From assembly GCA_013076295.1 (NCBI GenBank), contig RQOL01000776.1:1-64000 (forward strand): a DNA stretch of 64,000 nucleotides, in the 5' to 3' direction. The notes below the pieces were generated by a model that saw only the letters and a program-made list of their open reading frames with translations, was not told the origin of the DNA and did not search any database. This DNA is from Sanderia malayensis. Lineage: Eukaryota > Cnidaria > Scyphozoa > Semaeostomeae > Pelagiidae. The position numbers were made by a program, and so were the translations under genes. Shown here one piece after another: positions 21,394 to 31,502 of this stretch (the first letter of the stretch is position 1; each line of letters starts with the position of its first letter).

Positions 21394-22896
21394 TCATATT
21401 ACTGGTCTAATTCGAACGGTCAGTGATGTTTCTCCAATATACTGCTTTGTGGAATCGAGAGATGTTAATTTTATAGGATTTCCATCATCATCTACCAATT
21501 TTATTTGAATTTGTTGAAACTGCAGCCTCTCCAGTGGTGTGTAAATTATATTCTTTGGAGCGTAATATCTAACATATGTATCGAGATCTGTATCGTAAAA
21601 TGCTAGTTTTCTCAAAACTCTTCGTTTGTTAACACCTCCAAGATAATTGCTTTCCAATAGATCACATTCTACATTTATAGAAGTATGTTCATTTAGATGA
21701 ACACCGTCCTTTACCGTAAATCTTCGAATAAGCCCCCACGTTCGAATAAGCGCCCCCCTCGATTAAGCCCCCACCTAAAAAATCATTTTTGCAAATAAGC
21801 CCCCCCCTCGAATAAGTCCCCATGGGGTCTTATTCGAGGGAAGCATAAGTGCAGAATAATATCTTAATTCGAGAAAGCCCCCACAGGACAATAGCTATAC
21901 AGTATCACTTCCTTAGACTCGAGACAAAAAAGCAAAAAGAAACGCGATTTTCGTGATGATAAACAAATTATAATATTTGTTAGATCTTCACACAGCACTT
22001 TCTGAAAAAAGTTTAGCTGATTGAGAAAACTATGTCGTCCTTTTTCTGTCAACCTTTGAGGAAAAAGCAAAACTTTTAAATAAGCCCACCCCTCAAATAA
22101 GCCCTCCCCTCGAATAAGCCCCCACCCAAAAATTCATTTTTGCAAATAAGCCCCCGGGGGCTTATTCGAGGATTTACGGTATTCTGCTTAAGCAGTTTAT
22201 CTTTCCTCCGGTCAGCGAGTCACCATCTGCCTTCCTTTTGTAAACAATCAGTTTCATTGTTTGACTGGATTGTATACTATCAGAAATCTTGTAGTGAAAG
22301 TATTTGACTATTGAACCATTTGATAAAGTGTGGGTGACCTGATCTTCTAAACCAAGAAAATGTGCCAAAGGTCTTGAAAATGTTATTAAAAGTGCACTAG
22401 TATATCTCCGTCATTTACCTCCATGAGTTGCAAAGCCTAATGTTTTCAAATCATCTTTCATTTCAAGCTGTATCTTTCCATCAATTAATGATACTGATAA
22501 TATGTTTTTTAATATGTACCCAAATTCAGGGAAATCCAAGACTCTATCATTGAAAAGTCTTTTGAATTCATAATACATCAGAGTATTATCACGGGTTTCG
22601 ATAATTTCTTTATCAAGACGGATCTTTTCATAGAAAAAACCATCTGTACCCCAAGAAATCAAATTTCCATCTTCATCGGTAATAGTCACATACTCGTTGG
22701 AAATTGAAAACCAGTATTGATCATGTAATGATTTTTCTCCTCTATCTGGCAGCGTCATTTGTAGTAATGCCATTTCCCATATTCTTTTATTGTTTAATTG
22801 AAAAACGTGAGGTAAATCAACTGTGAAATCTACTAGTTTTAATCTATCAGTAACAAATTCCGAAGGAAGAACCAAGTCAAATTCTTCATCAATCAT
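21394..22896 (-). pseudogene. Polinton minor-capsid-like protein, paralogue 2
   Basis: Starts MIDEEFDLVLPSEFVTD and has IWEMALLQMTLPDRG, parallel to KWEVALVEM of paralogue 1. An in-frame TGA at 22411-22413 breaks it, and the same frame continues (FSRPLAHFLGLEDQ). A MITE at 21714-22179 interrupts the last third. The C-terminus VECDLLESNYLGG, YYAPKNIIYTPLERLQFQQI and KLVDDDGNPI matches the C-terminal block of the same family. Without the MITE and one TA the frame is 345 codons with a single internal TGA. The start overlaps the integrase stop (ATGA). Confidence 0.65.
21714..22179. mobile_element. CCGTAAATC-ended MITE with TA target duplication (466 bp)
   Basis: It starts CCGTAAATCTTCGAATAAGC and ends with the complementary GCTTATTCGAGGATTTACGG, flanked by TA. 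It has many CGAATAAGCCCCC motifs in both orientations. A TA duplication suggests Tc1/mariner-type mobilisation. A relative lies at 51683-51939. Confidence 0.8.
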
Positions 22897-23948
22897 ATTG
22901 TCTCTAATTGACTTTCAGCTACCCACTCATCAAACTGGGGAGGATAACCTCTCCACCTGATTAAATAGAAGTTTTTACTTCTTTTTTTCTTAGTTTCCAA
23001 CACTTGCTCGACCACGAAGGTTTTTGGAAGATACACATGTTGTAGCTCCTCTTTATAGAAGCGATCATCTATCTCTTCATCTTGGAGACCTTCAATTTTA
23101 TACATTACTGGATACCTTTCTTTAAATACTTTGCTAATCTTGAATATTTCTTCAGTATAATTGTGTAAATAACCTTTCTTAAACATTCTTTTCTTCAAAC
23201 TCAGTCTTACATAATCTCCAATTTTAAAGATCTTTTTATTTTTTTTAGTTTCTTTTTTAAACAGGTTTTTTCGAACAGTGCTCACATTGTTTGGATTAAC
23301 TTCAGAAGGTCTCATACCAATAGATCTATGATAGGTATTGTTGTAAGAGTCAACAAAATCTTGTAGATTATCAATATATCTCAACGTATTTTTAGGTGTG
23401 AAGTATCTATACATTCTTCCTTTAAGTGTTCTATTGAATCTTTCCACAATTGCTGCCTTTACATCATTATTTGCAGTGTAAAAATCGATATCGTTTTTCT
23501 TCAGCAAAGCTTGAAATTCTTTGTTTAAAAACTCAGTACCTTTATCAGATCGTACCTTTTTGGGCTTTCTTTCCAATAAAATTTCTTTAAAAGCATCGAC
23601 AATTTCTTTTGCTGTTTTTCTTTTCAGAGGCTTTACCCAAGCATACTTGCTAAAAGTATCAATACAGCATAATAGAAATGTAATGTTGTTGTTTTCTTTT
23701 TTCAAATATGCCATATCAACAAGATCGCATTCCCATAAATAATCAATGTTATTAGTTAGTATCCGCTCACGTTTAAAGTTCCTCCTACTTGGTCTGTGCA
23801 ATGAATATGCAAGACTAGTTTTACTCCACTCTTTAACATCTTTTCTTGTTAGATTAGGAATTACTTTTTTAAATTCCCTATATGCTTTATCTAAACCTCC
23901 AAGAGAACCCGGAACAGAAGGATCAGAATATAACTTTTCTAGATTCAT
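22893..23948 (-). CDS. Polinton integrase with C-terminal chromodomain
   Basis: 351 codons, uninterrupted. The RVE catalytic residues are visible: Asp75 in ECDLVDM, Asp135 in RSDKGTEF and Glu169 in AIVERFNRTLKG. Residues about 310-351 form a chromodomain (EQVLETKKKRSKNFYLIRWR, then GYPPQFDEWV), which can direct integration to modified chromatin. The start codon overlaps the stop of the small basic ORF upstream, and the stop overlaps the next start. It cuts and joins Polinton ends to 6-bp staggered targets. It is one of the few intact genes in this copy. Confidence 0.92.
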   Translation of the reverse strand: MNLEKLYSDPSVPGSLGGLDKAYREFKKVIPNLTRKDVKEWSKTSLAYSLHRPSRRNFKRERILTNNIDYLWECDLVDMAYLKKENNNITFLLCCIDTFSKYAWVKPLKRKTAKEIVDAFKEILLERKPKKVRSDKGTEFLNKEFQALLKKNDIDFYTANNDVKAAIVERFNRTLKGRMYRYFTPKNTLRYIDNLQDFVDSYNNTYHRSIGMRPSEVNPNNVSTVRKNLFKKETKKNKKIFKIGDYVRLSLKKRMFKKGYLHNYTEEIFKISKVFKERYPVMYKIEGLQDEEIDDRFYKEELQHVYLPKTFVVEQVLETKKKRSKNFYLIRWRGYPPQFDEWVAESQLETI

Positions 23949-24169
23949 AACAAATCAATTAATATTTCTAACAATTTATCATTTATAGAGTTTTTCTTCC
24001 GTCGTCTGTATATTCCTTTCCTTTTGCCACATGATAGACGCTTTTTAGGCTTTCTTCCTTTATTTACGATCTTTTTGGGCTTTTACTTCGCCGGTTCATC
24101 AACAGTTGGAAATGATTCGCTAGGTTGTATGATTATCTTTTCAAAAGAAGTCATTTTTGCTGTTTTCAT
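23945..24169 (-). pseudogene. Small basic Polinton ORF with one internal stop
   Basis: Reading from 24169: MKTAKMTSFEKIIIQPSESF, then DEPAK, an in-frame TAA, then KPKKIVNKGRKPKKRLSCGK and IYRRRKKNS. It ends with a TGA that overlaps the integrase ATG. The position and the very high Lys/Arg content suggest a virion or DNA-binding protein. I do not recognise a family. Confidence 0.4.
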
Positions 24170-24183
24170 AAACATATAGATGG

Positions 24184-24858
24184 CTATTTATAACCTTTTT
24201 TAGACTTGTACACTGCCATGGGAGCTTCATGAGGGAATATATTTGTTCGAAATCTCATATCTTCATTCATTGATTGGGTGAAATCACAGAGTAGATATCC
24301 ATAAATTCTTGCTGTTGCATCATTATAAATGTCAAGAAATGTTTTAGGAGATGCAGGCATAATTTGTCGTGCGAGAAATCTAATTTGACTTCTATCTCTA
24401 GGATTTTTGAAAAGAACTTGATATTGAGTATTGAGAGCCAAATTTCCCATTTCCGTTCCTCTTGGGAAAGGATTTTGCATCATAACAATAACATTAATGT
24501 TGAGATGACATCTTCCTTTTGTGAACAATTTTACCAAATCTTTGAAGTTCGCAATTTCATGCATTAGATCATCAACAACAATAGTTAATCTTTTGTCTGA
24601 CCTCTCGATTTCTTCGTACAAGTCTTCAGGTAATTCAGTAATAAATCTACAATTCCCAACAAAACTTTTTTTAATACGCTCAAATAGCTCTGGCTGGTTC
24701 GTTCCTGAGATCCACATGAGATTGGGATATTGCCTGCCATCATCGATTATATTATTATAATTTTTAAATAGATTTTCTACCCAAGTAGTTTTGCCGCTTC
24801 CGCTTACTCCAGATAAAATCAGAGAAAAAGGTGCTTTAAATCTCAAGTCATAACTCAT
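24184..24858 (-). CDS. Polinton genome-packaging ATPase (FtsK/HerA type)
   Basis: 224 codons, intact. Walker A is GVSGSGKT (residues 17-24) after FSLILS. Walker B is LTIVVDDLM (91-99). NVIVMMQNPFPRG matches the sensor region of this family. The length fits Polinton A32-like ATPases. It would pump DNA into capsids. It precedes the small basic ORF and integrase on the same strand. Confidence 0.9.
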   Translation of the reverse strand: MSYDLRFKAPFSLILSGVSGSGKTTWVENLFKNYNNIIDDGRQYPNLMWISGTNQPELFERIKKSFVGNCRFITELPEDLYEEIERSDKRLTIVVDDLMHEIANFKDLVKLFTKGRCHLNINVIVMMQNPFPRGTEMGNLALNTQYQVLFKNPRDRSQIRFLARQIMPASPKTFLDIYNDATARIYGYLLCDFTQSMNEDMRFRTNIFPHEAPMAVYKSKKGYK

Positions 24859-24970
24859 ATTTATAACAAATTTAGAACGTCTCTTTGCAACAATAACTAA
24901 CCTCTATTTATAACAAATTCTAGAACAAATAACTAACAACTATTTTTAACATAAATAATGTTCATAGAAC

Positions 24971-25921
24971 TTAAGCAAACGGTGTGACTAAATTGTTTAT
25001 AATCCTGTTCAATATCTGTAGCAAATATACGGATGTAGAGAGGTTTGTATGTGATAATTCATCATACAGATTTCCGACATGGGATTTGATTGTTTGAGTT
25101 AGACGTCCATTCTTCAACTCATCAAACATTGATTTTTTGAACGATTCTTTCCCCTCAGCCAGCATATCGGCGTTGACATAACTGATGTGAAACGATAAAA
25201 ATCTGAAAGCATTGTGAACCATACAATCTTGCTTGTGGTCAGTAGCATCAATTGATGTAGAGTAAATCTCTGTAGTTGAGCATTTTTCACAGAATTGTTT
25301 TGCTTTTTTGAAAATGCGTTTCAAGAGAATTTTAGCATATGCTTCTTGTACTCGTACATCAGCATCTTCTTTTTCTTGGAGTTCAGCATATGCTTTTTGC
25401 AGCATTTCAACATCATTTCCTGATGCTGCTTTAACTGAGGAATCATCAACATGTTCTTTCTTTTTTTGAGCTGTGATATTTTCTTTTTTTTTCTTCGCAA
25501 CAGATTCGGCACTTCCAGAAGATGATGGTATAATCAATGATAGAGGCCTTTTGCGGGATGACGGTGCTAGCATTTTTAGATCAGCAAGCTTTCCATGCAA
25601 TCCTTCCAACATTTCTTCTTTAAGATTTATTCCAGTTTTAGTTGGTTTCTCATTCTTCCATCTTCGTATTCCCAGGCATAACTTTATGGGAAAATCACCA
25701 TTTTTCTGCAGATAGATTACAACCTTATCTTCATGTGCTTCTTCTTTGCTCAAAACTTCAGTGTATAGGGTTAGAAATTGAGTATACGTTCCCCCATATC
25801 GCTTCGTTTCAATGATGGCGCCGTTCTTCTCAAACAGACTTGTAACATCTTCTCCATGAAATTGTAATTTATGATTTATCTCATCGAGATTTATGTTGCT
25901 ATCAACTATTTCCAAGAGACG
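24971..25921 (-). pseudogene. Polinton gene of unknown function, C-terminal part (split by Gypsy)
   Basis: From the Gypsy insertion at 25921 it reads RLLEIVDSNINLDEINHKL onward to a stop at 24971. Notable are a Lys-rich, nuclear-signal-like tract (AKKKKENITAQKKKEH) and a repetitive Glu/Ala helix. The N-terminal 53 codons lie at 31250-31409, beyond the retrotransposon. Without the Gypsy element and one GACG the frame is 369 codons. I do not recognise the family. Its promoter carries the heat-shock-element arrays, so it may act early. Confidence 0.6.
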
Positions 25922-26177
25922 TGTAGTATATGTCATCTCAAGCTGATTATATAATTTATGTATCCTAAACTCTAATTTGTAAATCTGCTAACTCTGTTTG
26001 TGTACGTTCCGTTGTCTCTTGTAATGCTGTGTTAATAATTGTGATAATTCGACTTGTATGTTAAAATATTGATATTTTATCAAAGTTAGTTAGTCTTGAT
26101 TTGAGCATCAAAGGAATAAGTCACACGTTGTGTTTTATCTTGACTTGGCCTATCAAGCGAACCATATACACGCCACA
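25922..26177 (+). repeat. Gypsy 5' LTR
   Basis: 256 bp, TGTAG...CCACA, apparently identical to 30994-31249. Confidence 0.95.
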
Positions 26178-26206
26178 AATTGGTGACAGAGGTAACTGGT
26201 TACGAT

Positions 26207-27139
26207 ATGGCCGCTCAGATACTACCGGAACGTTTTCGTGAGGGAGACTTTGCTGCTTGGCTGCGTCATTTTGAGCGCTGTGCTACCGCAAATGCATGGA
26301 ACGCGAACACCCGTCTTGCGAAGCTACCAGCATTTCTACAAGGCCCAGCTGCCACCTATTTCGATTCTCTGGATGCGGAGGCTAAAGATTCTTATGAAGA
26401 TTTAACTGCCAGTTTACAGAATTGTTTCTCTCCTCCAGTCAATCGGGAAAAGTTCTATCACGAATTTGAACAGCAGCACCTACGCCCCTCAGAAGATCCT
26501 TCAATTTTCCTCTGGCGTCTCAAAGATCTTCTTCGCCATGCCGAGCCAACTCTCACCGATGACGCCTTCGATGCATTGTTGCGACGCCAATTCCTGAAAG
26601 GTTTACCCTTGCAGATCCGGATCAAACTTTTGGAAACAGATCCGACACCGGACTTGGACACCATGCTGTCTTTTGCACAGCGGTTTCGTGCTCTAGACTC
26701 GCCACCCACTGATCCTTCGGCGGCTTGTGCCGCTGTTAGCTGCCAGCCCGTTGCCGACCCACAGCCGTCACAGCCTCCTTCTGAGCCCAAACTGGACCGC
26801 CTCACTCAGCTTGAAGAAATTGTTTCCAAGATGGCGGTTCAACAGACCAATCTTATTGCCGCTATTTCTGCCACTTCCCGGCCTGATGCTACACCACCAC
26901 GACGATCCACCGATGTCCGTTGTTTTTATTGCCACGAGCATGGTCATTTTGTCCATAATTGCCCAGCTCGGAAGACTGCCAAACGCTGCACCGTTTGTAA
27001 TGGTTGGGGCCACGATCCGGCCTACTGTGCGACCAAAGCTTCAAGTTCCCGCATGGACATTCCTTCTTTTCAACCTTCTTTGTCTCAACATCAAAATCGT
27101 AAGTTTAATTCTTTAAACTTCAACGGGATGCCTCACTAA
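26207..27139 (+). CDS. Gypsy gag (capsid and nucleocapsid)
   Basis: I chose ATG 26207 (MAAQILPERFREGDFAAWL). About 310 residues. The capsid-like region has FREGDFAAWLRHFERCATAN and RLAKLPAFLQGPAATYFDSL, typical of metazoan Ty3/Gypsy gag. A nucleocapsid follows with two zinc knuckles, CFYCHEHGHFVHNC and CTVCNGWGHDPAYC. The stop is at 27137-27139, 18 nt after a slippery heptamer. It packages element RNA into virus-like particles. Confidence 0.93.
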   Translation: MAAQILPERFREGDFAAWLRHFERCATANAWNANTRLAKLPAFLQGPAATYFDSLDAEAKDSYEDLTASLQNCFSPPVNREKFYHEFEQQHLRPSEDPSIFLWRLKDLLRHAEPTLTDDAFDALLRRQFLKGLPLQIRIKLLETDPTPDLDTMLSFAQRFRALDSPPTDPSAACAAVSCQPVADPQPSQPPSEPKLDRLTQLEEIVSKMAVQQTNLIAAISATSRPDATPPRRSTDVRCFYCHEHGHFVHNCPARKTAKRCTVCNGWGHDPAYCATKASSSRMDIPSFQPSLSQHQNRKFNSLNFNGMPH

Positions 27140-27162
27140 AGGGCTGGAGTGATCAGCATCCC
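27112..27162 (+). promoter_or_regulatory. Gag-pol -1 ribosomal frameshift signal (TTTAAAC plus stem-loop)
   Basis: T_TTA_AAC at 27112-27118 sits in the gag frame as TTA AAC. A 6-nt spacer is followed by a stem: GGGATGC (27125-27131) pairs with GCATCCC (27156-27162), and TCACT (27133-27137) with AGTGA (27148-27152), with a 10-nt loop. A -1 slip at this point enters the pol frame exactly. This is the standard architecture of -1 frameshift sites. Confidence 0.85.
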
Positions 27163-27192
27163 TCTGTCTTTGCTATTGGAGTTGCCACTGCC

Positions 27193-30100
27193 ATGTCTAT
27201 TCCCAGCCAGCCTCTTGTTTTTTGTGAGTTTGAGGGAGGTATTCAGTTATCTGCTCTTGTTGACACGGGGTCTATGAGGTCCATTTTGAGTTTGGATGCT
27301 TGTCAACGGATCTTAGCCCTTCGTCACCCACCCCAAAACATGCCCAATCTTCATTGCAGTGGCAATTCTAATCCATGTTTGTCAGTTACCGGTCAGCCCT
27401 TAAATTCTGTAGGGACCCTTTCTACTCAGTTGTCTTTACCAGGCAGTAATTTCCAGTATTCTGGAGACTTTCTGGTCTGTGACAATATGTCACATCCCCT
27501 TCAGTGTATTTTAGGCTGGGATTTTCTGGTGTCTCACAGATTACAACTATCCTTTCTTGCTGGTTCCTATGTCCTTGTTGGCCCCCATGGTAGCACTCCC
27601 TTAAAACCTTTAGATTCTCATCCCTTGCCGCCCACTGTTTCAGGTGAAGTTTCTGTTCACCCCTCTCTGGGCAGGGAGCCACCCGTATTTGCCCAGTCTC
27701 AAACGTGTGGACCAGTGAAGGTGACCCTTGCTGATGGTTTCACTCTTCCAGGGCGTAGTGAATGTATAGTTCCATGTCACATCCCTAGCAGCAGCAGTAA
27801 CAAGCTTGGTATGATTAGTCACCAAGGAGAAACCCCAGGGTTTTTGGTTGCATGTACAGTTAGTCAGGCTATTAACAGAAGTGTTCCAGTTAAGATCATG
27901 AATCCGTTTAACACAGTCATAGAGTTACATGCCGGTCAAATTCTTGCACACTTCTTTCCCATCAGTGAAATAATTCCAGATTCATCTAACCAATCTAACG
28001 CTTTCACTGCCTGTGCTGTCACTGAACAAACCCCAGACTTTACAGAACAGACTTGGACTGAGATAACGGCTGCCATTAACCCTAATCTGTCTCCTGCAGA
28101 TAAGAAATCTTTGCTCAAAACACTGCAAGCCTTTCCTGACGTCTTTAACGACAGTTTGGGTCATACCACTGTACTTTCTCACAAAATAGACACTGGTGAA
28201 TCTGTACCCATCCGACAATACCCTAGGCGACTGCCATATCATTACAGGGCCGAAGTTGATAGACAAGTAAATGATATGTTGCATCAAGGGGTAATCCAAC
28301 CTAGTACCAGCCCCTGGGCTTCACCAGTGGTGCTTGTTAAGAAGAAAGATGGTTCATTTCGTTTTTGTATCGACTACAGGAAACTCAACCATGTCACAAA
28401 GATTGATGCTCACCCCCTTCCTAGGGTAGATGATTTGCTTGAATCATTAAATGGCAACACCATATTTACCACATTAGATCTTCGTAGCGGCTATTGGCAG
28501 GTCAGTATGGACCCCAATGACCGTAATAAAACGGCCTTTAGCACCCCTGGGGGGCTGTATGAATTTCTCCGCCTCCCATATGGGCTATCTGGGGCCCCAG
28601 CCACTTTTTCTCGTGCTATAAGTATTGTTTTATCAGGACTCTCTTATGAAAATTGCTTATGTTATTTTGATGATGTCATAATTTTCTCCAGGACAATGTC
28701 TGATCACTGCAAACATTTAACATCAGTTTTAAAACGATTTCGGCAGCACAATCTGCGTGTTAAGGCCTCCAAATGCTCTTTTGCAGCTGAGGAAGTTGTA
28801 TATTTGGGTCACACTGTGTCTCGTTCAGGTATTCATACCGACCCGAAGAAAGTTGAAGCAGTAAGAGACCTCTCTCCACCCACGAATTTGGGGGATTTGC
28901 GATCGTTTTTGGGTCTCGCAGGATATTATCGTAAGTTCATTCCCGATTTTGCCACTATCTCTGCCCCTTTAACAGACCTAACCAAGAAGGGTGTGAGGTT
29001 TATTTGGGATGAGCAACATCAACAGGCCTTTTTAACTCTCAAAAAACATCTCTGCTCTGCCCCAGTTCTTGCGTACCCCAACTTTTCTAAACCATTTATG
29101 TTACAAACAGACGCCTCTGATATGGGTTTAGGAGCTGTTTTAGCGCAGCACGATCCTTCTGGGGTTGAACGTGTGATTGCATATGCCAGCCGCACTCTTA
29201 CCACCCGTGAACGCAACTATACGGCCATGGAAAAGGAAGCACTCGTTATTGTTTTTGCCGTTCAGCATTTTCGGTATTACCTATTGGGTCAAAAATTTTG
29301 TGTCATCACCGACAATAGTGCTTTGCGTTGGCTTCGTTCCGTAGAACCGAAAGGCAGGATTGCGCGTTGGATCATGGAACTTCAGGAATTTGAATTTAGC
29401 GTACAACATAGACCTGGTACTGCAAACCAAAATGCAGATGCCCTTTCGCGGTTAAATCATAGTCTTTCTGATCCCATCAACCCAATGTGTTACTCAGTCA
29501 GTTTAAGCCCGGATACCAACTTATTTGAAGCCCAAAGGAGAGACCCTGATATCAGAAAAGTTATTGAAATGAAGGAACACAAGTTACCCAAACCACCCCC
29601 TTTCGTTTGGCAAGATATGCCAAACTTACGCACTTATTGGAATTGTTGGGACGAACTTTTTTTATGTAATGGTCTCCTCACTCGTTCGTTAGCCTCGCAC
29701 ACCAACTTCCCTAGAAATGCTGTTGTCCTCCCTACTGCATTAATTCCTAAGGTTCTGGCGGGACTGCACAGTAGCCCATCTAGCGGGCATATGGGCATTA
29801 ATCGTACTATAAATCGCGTTAAGGAACGTTTCTTTTGGCCCAAGATGCGAGATTCCGTAACAAGCTTTATCCAAAATTGTCGTGACTGTAGCAGTAGTAA
29901 ATCTAGCTTTCCTAAGAACAAAGCCCCTTTGCAACCCATACAAGTGAGCGAGCCCTTTGTATTCTGGGCCCTTGACTACATGGGCCCATTGCAAGAGACT
30001 GCAGCAGGAAACAGGCACATCCTTGTCGTAATGGACCATTTTAGCAAATGGTGCGAAGCTTTCGCCACAAAGGATCAGAAATCAACCACTGTTGCCCAAA

Positions 30101-30954
30101 TTCTTGTGTCCCGTTTGTTTTCTCGGTTTGGGCCTCCAACTGTTCTCCATTCTGATCAAGGCCGGAACTTTGATAGCAATCTAATGCACGAGGTTTACGA
30201 TATGATGGGTTTAAAAAAGACAAGAACAACAGCATATCACCCTCAATGTGACGGCCTGGTCGAACGACAAAACCGCACTCTACAGGAGATCCTTACTAAC
30301 TTTGTTTCCGACCATAGTAGTGATTGGGATGCCTGGCTAGACCAAGCAGTATTTGCATATAATACCAGTGTGCATGAATCGACCGGACTGTCTCCTTATG
30401 AGATAGTGTTTGGGAGGCCAGCCAGGATGCCCATAGAAGTAGAGCTAGGAGTACCACTACAGAACCCATCTAGCCAATCAGATTATAGCCAGTCACTTAG
30501 AAAAGCTATCCAGCTAGCAAACCAAGTAGCCCAGAACAACCTTGTTGAAGCTAGAATACGACAAAGTGACCAGTATAACAAGGGTTGCCAACGTTGGAAA
30601 CCGTTTGAGCAGGGGCAAACAGTTTGGCTAGCGCGCCCCAAAAAGTCTAAATTTGGGAGGAAATGGGTCGGTCCGTATATCATATCCAAGCGCAATGGGG
30701 TCAATTATGTACTTGGATCCCAAACGGGAAAGGACATTGTCGCCCACCATAACCAACTAAGACTTTGCCCTACCCCGTTGGATCAGGGCGTACCAGTACA
30801 ACCCTCTGTAGAGACACCAGGAATTATCTTTCGCGACCCGGAGCCGGTAGAACCACTAGAGGAGCAGGTTAATCAAGGCGGTGCTGTCAGACCTGCACGA
30901 CTCCGCCAGACCATTAACCCACCCCTCAGATTCGGAGAATTCGTAATGCACTAG
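27193..30954 (+). CDS. Gypsy pol polyprotein (protease, RT, RNase H, integrase)
   Basis: 1253 codons from the first ATG in frame. The frame is also open back to the slip site at 27112, so translation probably enters by -1 frameshifting. Aspartic protease: ALVDTGS (about residue 21). Reverse transcriptase: FCIDYRKLNHV (about 390) and CYFDDVIIF (about 489, the x-DD active site). RNase H: LQTDASD (about 637). Integrase: an H-H-C-C zinc finger (about 858-900), DYMGP (about 926), LHSDQGRNFDS (about 985) and GLVERQNR (about 1021), then a GPY-like module. No chromodomain. All catalytic acids are present and no stop is seen, so it may be competent. Confidence 0.95.
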   Translation: MSIPSQPLVFCEFEGGIQLSALVDTGSMRSILSLDACQRILALRHPPQNMPNLHCSGNSNPCLSVTGQPLNSVGTLSTQLSLPGSNFQYSGDFLVCDNMSHPLQCILGWDFLVSHRLQLSFLAGSYVLVGPHGSTPLKPLDSHPLPPTVSGEVSVHPSLGREPPVFAQSQTCGPVKVTLADGFTLPGRSECIVPCHIPSSSSNKLGMISHQGETPGFLVACTVSQAINRSVPVKIMNPFNTVIELHAGQILAHFFPISEIIPDSSNQSNAFTACAVTEQTPDFTEQTWTEITAAINPNLSPADKKSLLKTLQAFPDVFNDSLGHTTVLSHKIDTGESVPIRQYPRRLPYHYRAEVDRQVNDMLHQGVIQPSTSPWASPVVLVKKKDGSFRFCIDYRKLNHVTKIDAHPLPRVDDLLESLNGNTIFTTLDLRSGYWQVSMDPNDRNKTAFSTPGGLYEFLRLPYGLSGAPATFSRAISIVLSGLSYENCLCYFDDVIIFSRTMSDHCKHLTSVLKRFRQHNLRVKASKCSFAAEEVVYLGHTVSRSGIHTDPKKVEAVRDLSPPTNLGDLRSFLGLAGYYRKFIPDFATISAPLTDLTKKGVRFIWDEQHQQAFLTLKKHLCSAPVLAYPNFSKPFMLQTDASDMGLGAVLAQHDPSGVERVIAYASRTLTTRERNYTAMEKEALVIVFAVQHFRYYLLGQKFCVITDNSALRWLRSVEPKGRIARWIMELQEFEFSVQHRPGTANQNADALSRLNHSLSDPINPMCYSVSLSPDTNLFEAQRRDPDIRKVIEMKEHKLPKPPPFVWQDMPNLRTYWNCWDELFLCNGLLTRSLASHTNFPRNAVVLPTALIPKVLAGLHSSPSSGHMGINRTINRVKERFFWPKMRDSVTSFIQNCRDCSSSKSSFPKNKAPLQPIQVSEPFVFWALDYMGPLQETAAGNRHILVVMDHFSKWCEAFATKDQKSTTVAQILVSRLFSRFGPPTVLHSDQGRNFDSNLMHEVYDMMGLKKTRTTAYHPQCDGLVERQNRTLQEILTNFVSDHSSDWDAWLDQAVFAYNTSVHESTGLSPYEIVFGRPARMPIEVELGVPLQNPSSQSDYSQSLRKAIQLANQVAQNNLVEARIRQSDQYNKGCQRWKPFEQGQTVWLARPKKSKFGRKWVGPYIISKRNGVNYVLGSQTGKDIVAHHNQLRLCPTPLDQGVPVQPSVETPGIIFRDPEPVEPLEEQVNQGGAVRPARLRQTINPPLRFGEFVMH

Positions 30955-30993
30955 TATTCTCTTTCTCTTTACATCTTGTAAGAGGGGGGAAGG

Positions 30994-31249
30994 TGTAGTA
31001 TATGTCATCTCAAGCTGATTATATAATTTATGTATCCTAAACTCTAATTTGTAAATCTGCTAACTCTGTTTGTGTACGTTCCGTTGTCTCTTGTAATGCT
31101 GTGTTAATAATTGTGATAATTCGACTTGTATGTTAAAATATTGATATTTTATCAAAGTTAGTTAGTCTTGATTTGAGCATCAAAGGAATAAGTCACACGT
31201 TGTGTTTTATCTTGACTTGGCCTATCAAGCGAACCATATACACGCCACA
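30994..31249 (+). repeat. Gypsy 3' LTR
   Basis: 256 bp, preceded by the polypurine tract at 30981-30993 and followed by the target duplication GACG. Confidence 0.95.
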
Positions 31250-31409
31250 GACGAGCCAGTGCTGCATGAGAAATAGCCATTGATTTTACAGCTAGTGCAC
31301 CTTTAATCATATCTTTCACCACCAGCACCCATTTGTTAGAGGCAGCTTGAACAGCAAATGATGTCTTGATTAGGCCCTCTTCATTTCTAACTTCGTAAAT
31401 TCCTGCCAT
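31250..31409 (-). pseudogene. Polinton gene of unknown function, N-terminal part
   Basis: ATG 31409 (MAGIYEVRNEEGLIKTSFAV), 53 codons to the Gypsy target site. It continues in frame at 25917 once the retrotransposon and one GACG are removed. Its promoter at 31503-31777 contains repeated heat-shock elements, so the Gypsy insertion left the promoter in place but cut the protein. Confidence 0.65.
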
Positions 31410-31502
31410 GATTCTTCAGCGATTCTTTAGTGATTTTTTAAGCTCTGCACTCTTCAACAGCTCCGCACGACTGAATTGATTTAGCTTCCGACGTCTGTTT
31501 AT

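Larger units (their letters stand above)
25922..31249 (+). mobile_element. Ty3/Gypsy LTR retrotransposon, apparently full length
   Basis: Two 256-bp LTRs (25922-26177 and 30994-31249) start TGTAGTATATG and end CGCCACA. Reading them side by side I saw no difference. The target duplication is GACG (25918-25921 and 31250-31253). A primer-binding-site-like TGGTGACAG lies 3 bp after the left LTR, and a purine tract (AGAGGGGGGAAGG) just before the right one. gag and pol are both open, linked by a -1 frameshift signal. It is inserted antisense to the Polinton gene that it splits. Confidence 0.96.
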
